Shown here: in pieces, positions 48,201 to 60,600 of the stretch
How the letters are laid out: every line of letters begins with the position of its first letter
How positions within the stretch are numbered: the stretch's first letter is position 1
Assembly (NCBI GenBank): GCA_022494885.1
Contig: JAGVSM010001697.1
Coordinates: forward strand, 186,001-250,000
Length of the DNA: 64,000 nucleotides
Origin: Micrasema longulum
Lineage: Eukaryota > Arthropoda > Insecta > Trichoptera > Brachycentridae
Reading direction: 5' to 3'
Notes under the pieces: model-generated
The model's database searches: none
What the model saw: only the letters and a program-made list of their open reading frames with translations
What the model was told of the DNA's origin: nothing
Position numbers and translations under genes: made by a program

Positions 48201-49099
48201 GCAATCAGTGGTATTTATTAAAATAAAAATATAAATCTCAAATGACTAAATTGATGACTGATTTTTTTTTAACGGGAATACGTTTCATGAAATCGTGATA
48301 AAAACCTTAAAAAAAAATGTTTCAATAATATTTGTTGTAAATGAATTCAATTATAATAAAATGAATAAAACAACATTAATCATTTTTAAATGACATATAG
48401 CAACAGATATGAAGAACATTTTACAGAAGGAAATATAGAACTCTAGGCATGACCTGTCATTGACTCGTTAAAGTGGCCACCTTACACACCGTGTAACATT
48501 TACCATTCTGCCTATATTTGAACATCTTTATTCCGTCGACTCTTCCATCTGTTGACGATTTTGAAGTTGATGAGCTGAAACTTTTTTTGCTGCGGGTGAG
48601 ATTCATCTGATTGAATCACTTCACCTACATACTAGGCAACGCCTGAAAATATTTTTTTATGATTGTAAACACTGTCAAGTAAAAAGAAACTGTTATTCTA
48701 TGTTCAGAGCCTTATTGATTTTTTAAAATTGGAACGGGTTGATCACCGTTGAAAGTTGTTTTAGTAATCACGCATTAAAATTTTTAAAAATTAAAAAACA
48801 AAAGCCTACCTTGTATACAGATTTAAAATAACATCAGATTCAGGTGTGTATCGTGACTCCGGAATTGTTTCTAAGGCATCAACGAGGTGGGAACGTCCAT
48901 TGATATCAGATATAATAAAGAACCGTTTGTCTTTTTCATTCTTAATATATAACCCTTAAATAAAACAATAACAATAAGAAAAAAATAATATTTTTCAAAA
49001 TAAAGCAAAAACAAAATCCACTAGGTTGCTTTTAAATTACAAACCGCTCGCAATTCCTAACAAAAAAATGAACGCTATTGGAACCGGGAACCCGATCAT
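45254..49099 (-). CDS. L4: secreted pancreatic-lipase-family enzyme, paralogue of L2
   Basis: Exons in transcript order: 49045-49099, 48810-48954, 48030-48178, 47098-47343, 46167-46503 and 45254-45308; 328 residues. I chose the ATG at 49099 because it gives an 18-residue signal peptide (MIGFPVPIAFIFLLGIAS) and a 55-base first exon like L2 and L5. The in-frame ATG at 49225 lies upstream of the TATA box and would add a second hydrophobic stretch. Triad Ser176 (GHSLGAH), Asp201 (LDPAYP), His263 (CNHAKS); the lid is six residues between Cys254 and Cys261. The tail reads TNAAKPYYQG. Exon 2 is 12 bases shorter than in L2 and L5. This is the most compact gene of the five (3.8 kb), with few repeats in its introns. 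Confidence 0.9.
45770..46125. repeat. Rep-D piece and tRNA-like SINE head in L4 intron 5
   Basis: 45775-45840 matches the start of Rep-D (AAAGCGCCGTTTTCGTGAG, CTTCAAGGGCGGTGTACA). 46061-46120, minus strand, is tRNA-like: AGTCCGGTGGCTAGTA as box A and CAGAGGTTCGC as box B. Confidence 0.45.
48395..48665. mobile_element. Rep-A MITE fragment in L4 intron 2
   Basis: CATGACCTGTCATTGACTCG, TACACACCGTGTAACATTTA and CATACTAGGCAACGCCTGAA are present; one terminal repeat is missing. Confidence 0.6.
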
Positions 49100-49144
49100 G
49101 ATTGAAATGGCCAAGAATAGTAATGTTATAATAACCAACGTATT

Positions 49145-49163
49145 TTTATAAGCAATATTATCA
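49145..49163 (-). promoter_or_regulatory. L4 core promoter: GATA-type site and TATA box
   Basis: On the minus strand TGATAA (49163-49158) precedes TATAAA (49150-49145), which is 46 bp upstream of the chosen start codon. The phrase TTGCTTATAAA is shared with L2. Confidence 0.5.
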
Positions 49164-49734
49164 GAAACAAACGTTGTTTTAGTTCTTCTTTTATCAAAAT
49201 CATTGATAATGTAATGTTTTATCACTTTCTTTCGTATCTTAATTAATCAATCATTTAGTACATTTTCGTATTGGTTGGGTCATAATTGCTGAAAATCTGA
49301 TTTCAATCAATGTTAAAATCACATAAATACAGTAGTAATCCAAAGTTCAAACTTATGAGAGTAAGTGTAAGATATGCATTTGTTAATAGTTCAATAAAAG
49401 ATTTTGAAAAAACAAAAAATTAGTGAAAAAGTCTAAATCTAAACAATCAACATTGTTAGGAGTGGAAGTGACAGGTCGTAATCTAAAATGAATAGATCAA
49501 TCAAATGTAGGTTATATTATTAAAATTCAGAGGTACCTTAAGATTTAAATAAGTAAAATTAGATAAATAATTAACATATTTTTCAATATACGGTTTATGT
49601 AAGTACCAAGATAAATAGATTTGTGAAGTGGGCACGGGGATCGTATTATGTCCAAATTGCGTAGTACGAAATTTGATCATACCGGGGCAGCATTGAAAGC
49701 ATCCACCACAAACCCAAATCCATTTTTACTCTTA

Positions 49735-50272
49735 AATACTATAGTAAATAAACCCTTTGCGCACGGTGATGTAACATCGTGTTACCACTAGTAAAAGACG
49801 GAATATTCTAAAGTTCAGGCATTTGAAAAAAAAAAACATGGAGACATAGGTACTATTCAATAATTCTTTTATCATAATTTATGCCAATAAACATATAATT
49901 TAGCCCTGTTATGACAAAAAAAAATAAAACCGTGCATCTCCCATTACTGTCATCAACAGACTGAAGACTGAATCTATTTTACACAACAACCGCCACAGAA
50001 CAGTGTCTCTGTCTTCCTTGTTACGAGTTATATCTTCGTGTTCTCTCTTATACAGATGTGTTGCTGAATAAGCGGACATTCATTCTTCGCGTAGCAAGAA
50101 TAAATTTTTTTTTGTACTATCATCCAGTATAGTTATATAAATTTTACTTTTTAAATCCGGTGTCGAAATGTCTTTTTGAAGATTACAAAAAATACGAGCT
50201 CATCATTAAAAAAAATACGAGAGACATATCAAGTCTTTTATCTTTTGTCGACTAGTGTTACATCCCAGCCTC
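49735..50272 (+). mobile_element. Rep-C element, copy 4
   Basis: Starts ACTCTTAAATACTATAG and ends CACAAGAGTTAAAG. Interior GCGCACGGTGATGTAACATC, AAAGACGGAATATTCTAAAG and GAGAGACATATCAAGTC match copies 1-3. Confidence 0.6.
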
Positions 50273-51440
50273 ACAAGAGTTAAAGACTAAATGTTTTTCT
50301 TTGGATTAATTCATGCAAGCAAGCAATTTACGAGTTAATGATATTTCCTCCTTTACTTACCAAACTCAAATTCAAAAATAAGGAAAAGCGCAAACAAATA
50401 TTTACACTTACAACTCATGGTCCCTTTCACTGTCGCTCAAACCGGCGCAGCAGTCGCTCCAAACTTGCGGTTGTGCGCAAAGCTCCCGTACTTTTTAAAA
50501 ATGTCAAGTTATCGTTAAATATGACAAAAATAGGGGCTGAAAAAAAAACTTCATGAAATTCGGTATCTGATAATAATAACGCTGTGTTATTGGATAAGTT
50601 TAATGTGTCAAAGGATGGCCGGCATTCAAACTGAAAATAAGTCGATTGATTGATAGTGTTTTAGTTCCAATTGATTTGGTGTTTTGATGGTTGCTTCTGT
50701 TGTTGAAATATTGTTTGATCAAATTAAATGATAATAGTATTTTAATTTGTATATATATAAAAATGAATCGCCATTATTAGTCTCGCAAAAACTCGAAAAT
50801 TACTTGCCAGATTTACGTGCGGTTTTTTGCAAAATTTCCTAATTTACATCCTCAAGGTTTGTGAATAATATCATTTTTAATATTTTGGGTCCATAAAAGA
50901 GGAGAAGCCTAAATGTGTTATTCATCGATTTTCCAGGGTTGCATTTAACTAAAATACAAATATTGAAAAAATCGGAGAATATTGTGTTTTTGTATCATAA
51001 AAAAGTTTGTATTTTAACGTTTATAAGCAACAATTATTTATAATGGGTACTAAATTGATTAATTTCCTAACGATTTCTCAATTTCTACACATTTACTTAT
51101 TTTTAATGGATTTTCAGTAATACTTGATATTTGACGCATTAAAAAAATATATATTCTTACACAAAATGCACCACTGTTGGTAAGTAGAACAGAGTTTTTT
51201 TTGGTCCTTTTTAGGGCCTTCTACCAAAACATGATTTACGTTTACCATATTTTTGCGTTTATTCGAACGGTTTTTACACGCTTTTACGACACAACCAAGT
51301 ATTTTGGTTTCGAATTAAATATCACACTCACGTCAAAACCCGGCTGGTGGTTAATGAACGACTAAATACACCTAGGGCAGGACTGAGGTCATAATTTGAG
51401 AGGGTTTCGGGTGCGTCTTTGTGTATTAATAGGTAGATGG
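50273..51440. other. Intergenic DNA between L4 and L5
   Basis: AT-rich, with a GC-richer patch at 50410-50490; small open frames here show no known motif. Nothing further recognised. Confidence 0.45.
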
Positions 51441-51454
51441 TTTTATTTAAATTT

Positions 51455-51580
51455 ATTTCATCCGAGAAGGAAAACATTTTTGAGAAGGGAATATGGAAGT
51501 CTAGCCATTTACAGGGCTTATGACCTGTCATTGGCTGCTTTAAGTGGCCATTTTACACACTGTGTAAAATTAACAGCCAG
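51455..51580. mobile_element. Rep-A MITE fragment
   Basis: GGCTTATGACCTGTCATTGG and ATTTTACACACTGTG; no terminal repeats. Confidence 0.6.
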
Positions 51581-51784
51581 CACATTTACACAGGTTTAGC
51601 CAGATGGTTTTAATTAAAAACACCGAACCTGTGTCAATGGTTACATAAAAGCATTATAAAGTAAAGTTTTGTAAGTACGAGTATACCTAATAATGTTTAA
51701 TATGAACCGGAAACGTGGTGTGACCTTTCTTCATACAAATGTATTCCTATATTTTCTCTTTGGATTACGACTATAGATGAGTGA

Positions 51785-52175
51785 TTTTTTGACGCACCAC
51801 AGATATTTACTTTTGGCGTGCCGTTTTTTTGCCTGTTTTCTAAAAATGTTTTGTTTTTACAAAAAATGACTATTATGGAAACTAGACACAATTGTATAAA
51901 AACTATTTTTGAAAAACGCAAAACGTACCGATTCAGAAAATTTTATTCGATGCTCTATCTAAAAAAAAATAACAAAATGCGTTGACTTTTGAGGTGCGGA
52001 AAACGGGACACCCAAACGTTGGATTTTTTCTATAATAGTTGCGCATAAAAGGTCCGACATGCAGTCTTTTTTGCACAGTATCGGGAAGGCATCTGCAAGA
52101 CAGTGACAGAAAAGCAATCTTCGAATACCTATTTATCAAAATTCCCTGGCACTGCATATCCTCACAGTTTATGAA
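51785..52175. repeat. Rep-E dispersed repeat, second copy
   Basis: Matches 43240-43365 over GTCCGACATGCAG, GGAAGGCATCTGCAAGA and CACTGCATATC. Sequence on its left side (GATTTTTTGACGCACCACAG) is unassigned. Confidence 0.5.
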
Positions 52176-52639
52176 ATCCAAAACACAAAAATATTAATGT
52201 ATAGGTAAATATCTAATTTGGACTAAATACAATGATTGATATCAAACTTTTGATTTTGTTCACTTAATAAATATACGAGTATGTACTCAAATCTAGCAAT
52301 AGCAAAGCATTGCCGAGTTCAGCTCGTTAACAATATTATTCCGTATTCGAAAAATTGTTGTAGGTCTAGTAAAAATTAATGTTCATCTAAGACCACTAGG
52401 CTAAGGAATTTAAATTACCCACAACGAACTTTTTTAATTTTCAAAAATAAGCAGACTTTAAAGAAAAATGGATTGTTGCAACAGAACGTAGCTTTTTCTG
52501 CTGATATGGAGTAAATGTTAAATAATTCTAGTCTACAAAAACGTAGAACTGATATTGATTTTAAATATATGTATATGCATCAAGCTAGACTTTAATAAAA
52601 GGTCAAAAATAATAGAATCAAATAATATATACCTTAAAT

Positions 52640-53050
52640 TAAGAATACTTCTAATCAAGACCTATGTATGAAAGAGATAAACGGAGACTAGAGGCTATTG
52701 AGATGTGGTCCTATAGAAGACTACGAGGGATTTCCTGGAGAGACCACATTACAAATGAGGAGGTTCTCCAAAGAATCGAAGGTGAAAGGCACCTGCTCAG
52801 GACCTTGTCCGAAAGGCGAGCGAGATGGATCGGCCATGTAATACGTCAAGAAGGCCTCCTGCATGTCATAATGGAGGGGATGACCGAGGGGTCATATTCT
52901 AGGGGACGCCAACGCCGAGAGTACCTGGAGGACCTATTAGAGGACGTGCGCTGCTCATCATATGTTGACTTTAAAAGAGCCGCACAAGACAGGGAGGAAT
53001 GGAGGAGAAGAATGAAAGTAATTGCTGCCAGCCAATCCCAGGATTGAGAC
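52640..53050 (+). pseudogene. C-terminal piece of an RTE-like retrotransposon
   Basis: A 127-codon frame with RRLEAIEMWSYRRLRGISWR, ITNEEVLQRI, RRARWIGHVIRQEGL and DREEWRR, the typical block following the polymerase domain in RTE-type endonuclease-reverse transcriptases. The polymerase is absent. The frame breaks just upstream of its ATG. It is a different family from the element at 58171. Confidence 0.8.
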
Positions 53051-53129
53051 CAAAGAAGAGAAGATATATGTTCCGCATACTAAATGGTACAATCGATGTT
53101 CCATCATTACTGGGATAAGTTAAATACTA

Positions 53130-53280
53130 TATTCTGACTCGTAGGTTGAGAACCAATAAAGTACTGTTCATCGATCAGCATGACAAATACTATGGCCTTA
53201 ATTCCATGTTCCGACTCGTAGGTTAAGAAACAATGAAGTACTGTTCATCGATCAGCATAGAACAAACTATGGCCTTGTCG
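53130..53280. repeat. Tandem duplication of a 75-bp unit
   Basis: Two copies of a segment beginning TCTGACTCGTAGGTTGAGAA / TCCGACTCGTAGGTTAAGAA and containing GTACTGTTCATCGATCAGCA and CTATGGCCTT. It continues at 53285 into what looks like a non-LTR 3' end (TCAAGACAAGATCTGGACTT and a TAAATAAATAA tail near 53485). Confidence 0.65.
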
Positions 53281-53609
53281 TATTGTTAACTCAAGACAAG
53301 ATCTGGACTTGTTTGGTTTAAGTTTACAGCAATTTAAACGAGCACTAAAAAAATAGTCTTAATCTTGTCTTGATGTCCTTTATGTTTGTCAATGCTTTTT
53401 TTTTTTATTTTATGTTTTTAACTATTCTTTTATTGTTTTACTAAAACCCTATAAATGGTTTAAATGGGCAATGTCCGTTTATAAATAAATAAGTGTCCTC
53501 AGCAGTCACATTATTTTTATTATTAATCATTGTTTTTTTTGTGAAAAAAAAAAACAAGTAAAATAAATCAATAAAATAAAATAAAAATTAAGCATTAAAT
53601 CAACAACGT

Positions 53610-53900
53610 ACTGAGTTTGTCAAAATTTTTGTAGACAACTCCCTTAGGAGCTGTTAATATTTACATATTATAACAGAGATTAAGAATACTTCAGAGAAGG
53701 TAATGTAAAAGTCTAGGCATCCCCACAGGGCTTTTGACCTGTCATTAGCTGGTTAAAGTGGCCACTTTACACACCGCGTAACATTCAACATTCTGCGTGT
53801 ATTTGAACATCTATTTTCTTCACAAACGTCAACAGATGGGAGAGTCGAAGGAATGTAGATGTTCAAATACAGCCAGGACAGTGTGAAAAACGGCCATATG
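53610..53900. mobile_element. Rep-A MITE fragment
   Basis: Left end ACTGAGTTTGTCAAAATTTT, interior CTTTTGACCTGTCATTAGCT; after 53820 an inverted piece (TCAACAGATGGGAGAGTCGA) returns the sequence. Confidence 0.55.
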
Positions 53901-53999
53901 AACTCAATTTAGAAGCACATTTATAGCGAATTTATAGTGAATTTCCCGGGTCTACCTTGTAAATATCTTGATTTCTAGCTAGGCTAAATATCTAGGTTA

Positions 54000-54460
54000 C
54001 TACGCTTGACGGGGACATTTTTTGGTTTGACTACACTGTTTGGCCCGCGCGCTCTTCGCTCTTCGCTTTTTCGACTATTTATGTTCACACGCTTTTCGAA
54101 TTATTGTTAAAAGTGTTATCCGCTTTTTCACCTTTTAAGTTTAACTTTGTTTAAACTCGCACAACACCGCAAATTTATCATAAATTCATCGTCGTTTATA
54201 ATTATCCGCCGCTTCTAGACACAATTGTGTGCCTGCAGTGTTCCTGATCACCAATTTCTCCGACAGCGTGAGCTGATCGCCGACAAGGAAGAAGACTCAA
54301 CACCAGGTTTGTCAGTGTTATTACATGTTGATTTCCTCTGGTCTGAGTACATTTCTAATAGACTGTTGGCGCATTCACTAGCATATACTATCAGTTTGGA
54401 GATTCAATTTACTATCCGCCGTAATACATTTATTTTTAAAACGCAAAGGTGAATCTATAA
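54000..54460. other. GC-richer unassigned block
   Basis: 54035-54210 contains GCCCGCGCGCTCTTCGCTCT and GTTCACACGC, reading like a promoter or leader region. The 75-codon frame at 54225 has no known motif. Possibly a mobile-element 5' region. Confidence 0.3.
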
Positions 54461-54592
54461 ACGCGATCCAAAATGAGAGAAAAACGTCGAATAAACATAT
54501 TTTCAAATTTTATATATATATTCATGAAAAAAATAAGTATAAACACCATTTTAAATATTGAAATAAGAAAAACAATGTTTAAGAAAGTATTA

Positions 54593-54598
54593 TTTATT
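54593..54598 (-). terminator. L5 polyadenylation signal
   Basis: AATAAA on the minus strand, 100 bases past the L5 stop codon. Confidence 0.5.
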
Positions 54599-54697
54599 TA
54601 AAAGTTAAACAGTAAAACCTGAGAAACAAAAAACGATCGATTGGTTTTTGTGTAGTTCATTTGTATTCAAAGCAAGGTTGAGCAACCCTGAAGTTTC

Positions 54698-57600
54698 TCA
54701 ACCGAGGTAGTAGGGCTTGTTGGCGGTGGTTTTCAGGTGGAACACTCCCTTACTGAAAAATAAAATACAACATTTAATAAATTAACATTGCAAAATAAAT
54801 ATCTTGCTAATAATTTTTTTTTTAAAAGAAAAACGTGGTATGCTGAGAAAATGTTTTTTTCTTGTTTAATAAAGAATAATGTTTTTAGTATAAAATCTTA
54901 TAAACAGTAAAATACTTTTATTTTTTGTTTACCAAAATCTTTTCTATCGAAAAGCAATCAAAATTGAACATCTCTTTAATATCAAAAATGAGAATAGGAC
55001 ATTGTCTCGTTGCCTCGCATTTATCGAAAATAGGTGTTTTCACTTCGGCAATGTGTCTTTGTGAAAATGACGATGAGACATTAGATCATCTGTTTTTTGA
55101 CTGTCCGCTCTACGAAAGAAGCGAATTCCTTCAAAATATTTGTGAAGAATATAATACGTTCCCTCTTAACGTAAAATTTTTACTCGCCCAGAATGATTTG
55201 GATACTTATTTACTTCTGACTAAATTCTTAAGGACAAATATTTGAATTTGTTAAATATTATTTGCCAAATTTAAATAATTAGTCAAATTGAATGTCCCCT
55301 TTTACTTTTGGCCCAAAATGTCATGTTATGTTTACGTTTAATTTAGACGGTAATAATATTTTACTGTCACATAACTCTTTCATACTGATTTGAACTACCT
55401 CACATTATATTATATTTTTTCGTGGGTATGGGTTTTTTTTTTGTCGTTCACTGAAGCGTATATTCTTTAAATTTCTTATTCTTGTTTCTAAGAGCCAAAA
55501 TCACTTGCAAACGAGTGGAGGCGTATTTAAAAATAAAAAAATAATTAAAAAAACATATTTTCTAAACTGGCAAGACAAGATGTTGGAGTTTTATTTTTAA
55601 TAATTCTTCAAATTAATGTAAAAGTATTTTCTTTAGTTTGAAAATAAAATAATTAAATCATTAGTTTGAGACTCCTGAAAGATTATATACACAAGCAGTC
55701 ATACTTGCTACCTAGATAGGTTCATGCTCATTCGGCTGTACATGGGAAGTAAATACTACGGACTTTGCAACAATAACCAATGAACCAGAGATACAGCCTG
55801 TTTGTAATAAATACTCATATAAAGGTCTATTTATTTTTATTTTTGCGGTTTCGTGTGTTAGATTAACAAACCTACAATGCACCTCTTTTTTACTACTTTT
55901 CTTATATACTACACTGTTTTACTATAAACGTTTTTTTTTAACTTTACATTACTTTTATTGAGTTTAACCATAGCAATTCACTTTGTTTTCTTTCTATTAT
56001 ATAACTTTGTATTTAATCTTAATTTTGTACAAATTGGCTACGGCCGTTACTAATAATAATTAACTTCGATGTCAGATTAATTTTAAAAATAATTTTCAAA
56101 AGTAAAAACTCGCTAAGTTTGTCAGCAGATGAGAAAGAGAGGACATGACAGGAAAAATTCATAACTCTTAAACTTATTGAGAAAAAATCGTTTTTAGATT
56201 TTTTCTTGCAACTGGCGGGAAGTAAACCGTCAATGCCAGTTCCGCAGTTGGCCGTTTAATTAACTGCACTACGGCGCTTGTCATTTATATGTTATGTTTA
56301 CTACAGGAAAAGAGAAAAGGGGTGGTGAGCATTGTATCGAATTAAGAAATACATATTTATTCAATTAAGTAAGCAGAAGATGCCTCCGTAGGCGAAAGTA
56401 TCTACTTGTTGGTCAATAAGTAAAACTTGATCAAAAAGTTTTATTAAAACTTTGTATCAAAATATTGAAGGTAGAATTTTATCCAGTAATATCTACAAAA
56501 CACACCAATTTCACAATCCTTTTAATCAAAGGGGTTTATCTACTACATTCAATCATCTTAAGAATACTTACGCAGCCTTGGTCCTTGATCCTCCCATATG
56601 CAGTTTGCCCAAGTTAGAGCACTTGTTGTTCAGAGCCTCATCCATGTTGGCGCATTGGTCGGCCATGAACTTGGTGTTGTCGATAGAGTTGGCGAAGTAT
56701 TCGTAGGAACGTCCGTGAGAGCAGCCGACTTGGACTGGAAGGCATCCAGGCATACCGGCTCCTTCGTTGGGGTAGAAGTCATTGTGGCCAACGGGCTCCT
56801 TGATTCCTAAGTACCCAGCGTCTGAGTGGATGATCTCAACGTATCCAGCATCTGAAGGCCTGACGCGGTCAGTTCCAGGGCCCCAAGAAGGACCAGCGGG
56901 ATCGAAAGCTGTAAAAATACAAAAATTTATATTCTCGTGCTAAACTAAACATTTGTCACTAAAAACTTAATCTATTAGTAATTCGCTTTACCTACAATTC
57001 AATAGATCTGCCATCGGAAATAATGTTATTTCCTTTATTTTTATTGAAATTAATATAAAAAATACCAATTTCTTTTCCAAATTTAAGTTTATTATATTAT
57101 TATAATCTGTAGTTTCTACTTCAAACCTTTTTATTTTTATCTTTCGTTGTTTTGTCTTGTATGCTAAAGTTATAGATTTAAATGTTCGTGATTTTTTTTC
57201 TACGTTTCCTACTAACTTTTTTTAATTTTCTTTGGATAAAAAGTGTTATGTATTCATTTTTTGATTGCATTTTTTACGATTTGTTAAAGGCATATATTAA
57301 TAATTCAATTAAATATTTAATCTGGAATCAAAAAAGCGAAAACATGCCTCATCAATATAACGTATACTTAACATGGTCATTCAGAGTACACGTACAAAGT
57401 ATTTAGTAATTCATTTGAAAATAAAACTATTTTCAATACTTTGGTGACTTTAGTATATATAAACTTACCGGTAACGTATGTGATCTTTCCTTTTGAGACC
57501 TTTCTGGCAGATTGTCCAGCAATGTGTCCTCCAAGACTGTGTCCCATGATGTGGAAGTTGTTGATGTCTGATCCTTGACCGATGAGCCAGTCGACCAAGT

Positions 57601-60600
57601 TAGCTTCCCAAGCAGCGACAAGAGGAACATTGGTAACAGCAGTTCCATAGACACCATTAGCTCCCGCGCCCCAATCAACGCAGATAACGTTCACGTCCAT
57701 AACTGCTAGGAACGCTGTGAAATAAATATTATAATAATGAATTATTAATACATAATGTTTCATCACAGTTGACTTCATGATTTTTAAGAACAAACAGATC
57801 ATATAAAATTCATTATCGTGAGAGGTTCCCATCAAAAGAAATCCATTTCCAATTTTTGGGTGCGTCTTCTGCCTCTGTGCTTTCCAAGACCGGAGATCTT
57901 TGGTGCATCTAGATATCTAAAGCTAACAAATAACGATTCCATCGAAAGTTGCAGAGTAGAAAGTATTCTATTACTTCTCTAAGAGCGAGCTTCTGGTATT
58001 TGAATTGCAAAAAATAAATCTTCACAATTTTTTGATGTATGAACTATATAGTATAACCAAATTATTGTTCATTTTACGATTTATATAAGATAATGTTCAT
58101 TGTATCAATTTTATTAACAGTACGCTTATACGACTGTTCAAAACATAAATAGACAACTTTGTGTCTGTTCATCATCATCATCAGCCGTCTCTTGTCCAAT
58201 GTTGAACATAGGCCTCCCCCTTTAGTCTCCATATTTCCCTATCCTGAGCCAACCGCATCCAACCACTTCCTGCTACTCGTCTTATGTCATCAGACCATCT
58301 TGTCTGAGGCCTGCCGACACTTCTTCTACCCGTTCTGGGTCGCCATTCCAGGACTTTTTTGGTCCATCTAGAGTCTGTGATTCTGGCATTATGACCAGCC
58401 CAGCTCCATTTCTGGTTGGCAGCCCTATGGACCACATCGGCGATCTTTGTTCTCGCTCTAATCCATGGATTGGTTTTTCTGTCTCTCAACGAAATACCCA
58501 GCATTCTCTTTTCCATGGCTCTCTGTGTCACTGATAATTTGTGTAAATTTTTTTTCGTGAACACAAAAGTTTCACAGCCATATGTCAGTACAGGGAGAAC
58601 ACAAGCATCAAAAAGTTTCTTCTTTAAGTAATGTGAATATTTCGGAGATTTCAGGATATATGAGAGCTTACCAAAGGCGGCCCATGCTAAACCTCGCCTT
58701 CTTTCTATTTCTACCTCTTGGTTATCTTTGCCGAGCTTTATTTCATGTCCTAAGTATATATAACTATCAATCTTTTCAATTATTTCTCCATTTACTAAGA
58801 TGTTATATGATTGGTTTGCATCGCTCATAACTTTAGTTTTTGAAGCATTCATGTTCAAGCCTATTTTCAGGGATGCTGTATTAACTTCGTTTATCATGTT
58901 TTCGAGTTCTTTCTCATCTTTAGCAAATGGGACTATATCATCTGCGAATCTGAGATTGCTAATGAGTTCGCCGTTGATGTTAATACCCTTGTCGTTCCAG
59001 TCAAGAGTTTTGAAGACATCTTCCAGAGCTAGTGTAAATAATTTTGGGGATATTGTATCACCCTGTCTTTCTCCTCTTCTTATGCGGAACTTTTCGCTTG
59101 GTTCATGGAGCTGTACAATAGAGGTGGCATTATTGTATATGTTTTTTAGGAGTTCTGAGTACCTGTGATCCACTCTACAATTATCTAAACCTTTTATTAC
59201 TGCCCATATCTCTACAGAATCAAAAACTTTCTCAAAATCAATGAATGCTAGTTGTAGTGACATATTATATTCATTATATTTCTGGATGATATTTTGTGTC
59301 TGTTATCTTGGGTTTAATAAAATAAGTATGCACATTTTTGTCATATTTTCAGTGGCAAAAATAGTACTACGAAATGGTCTCAGTAATATAAGTAGACTTA
59401 TTTCTACTCCTCTTGGATTTTCTTCAGCGGAAGGTTTTTAAGTGGGAAACTCCTTGACGATCCTTGAACCAAAGTTTGAGTTTGCTATTTACCGTTTATT
59501 AATTTATAGAAATTAATCATTTGTTTTTCATCCCGTGATATACTCGTATAACTGTTTTAACTAATTTTTGGTCCCAACTCAACACGGGACTTTTGGGCCC
59601 GTGGGTTGGGACTTATGTCTCAAAAAATCACCAATAAACTTTAATTCATGTATAAACTGAGTAAGTTAGTTCTAGTAGACTCATTTCTGACCTTCTTTTG
59701 GTTCAAGAAGTATATGAATATGTTAAATAACAAAAATGAAATGATCAGATAATTATATTAAACACTTCGCAAAATATGAGCTTTGTAGCTTAATTATTGG
59801 GTATATAATGAGATTTTTTTGCTCTCCTGAAAAATTTCACTTTTGCAGTTTTACTCGTTTTTCCGCCCATGAGAAAATTTCAGTCCATCGTACGTAATTA
59901 AAATTATTTTGTTTAAGTTATAATTGTTTCTTACAATCCCTGATCATAGTGTTGACATCACTGTTTCCATTGTTGTTCCATCCATGAGAAATAATCTTGG
60001 TGGCTTTGTTCTTGTCATAGTTGGATCCGCTCAAACTGGCAGCATCACCATTCTTCAGAACGTAAGCAGAAGTGGGGTTTTTCCTTGAATTTAGAATAAA
60101 AAAATTAGTCAAATACACGAATTCTTTACAAAATATATTATTTTTAACATGTTTATTGATTTATTTAATATTTAAATTATCTACACACTACACAACAGTT
60201 TATATCAATACTTCTTTATTCCGAATAAAATGAGTGATTCGTGTTAATATATGGACATATATTTATATATTAAAGAGTACAACCTACTTCTTTCACAAAA
60301 ATAGTAAATTGCTGGAATGTGAGGAGACGCATAAGACAAAAAGGAATGTGTATTTGACATCACATTTTATCGTTCGTTGCGCGGTATGATTGATATTCCT
60401 AAGATTATGAGGAGCATTGGTTTGTATGTTCCTGACAATTACCAAAGACAGCTTCAGCATAGATTATTTCATATTCCGATAAACAAGACAAGCTTGTCGA
60501 TGGTTATGCTTGTTGGAAGGGCTACAGCTATGCTGAACAACATCGCTTTGGATGTTGATCTGGTCCATGTATCCGAAGGGGTTTTCGGGAGCAGAATTCT

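Noticed and set aside
49100..49225. Upstream in-frame start for L4 adding 42 residues
   Set aside because: It lies above the TATA box and would put a second hydrophobic segment before the signal peptide; L2 and L5 have the short form.
58800..59168. 122-codon plus-strand open frame
   Set aside because: Antisense shadow of the RTE reverse transcriptase.
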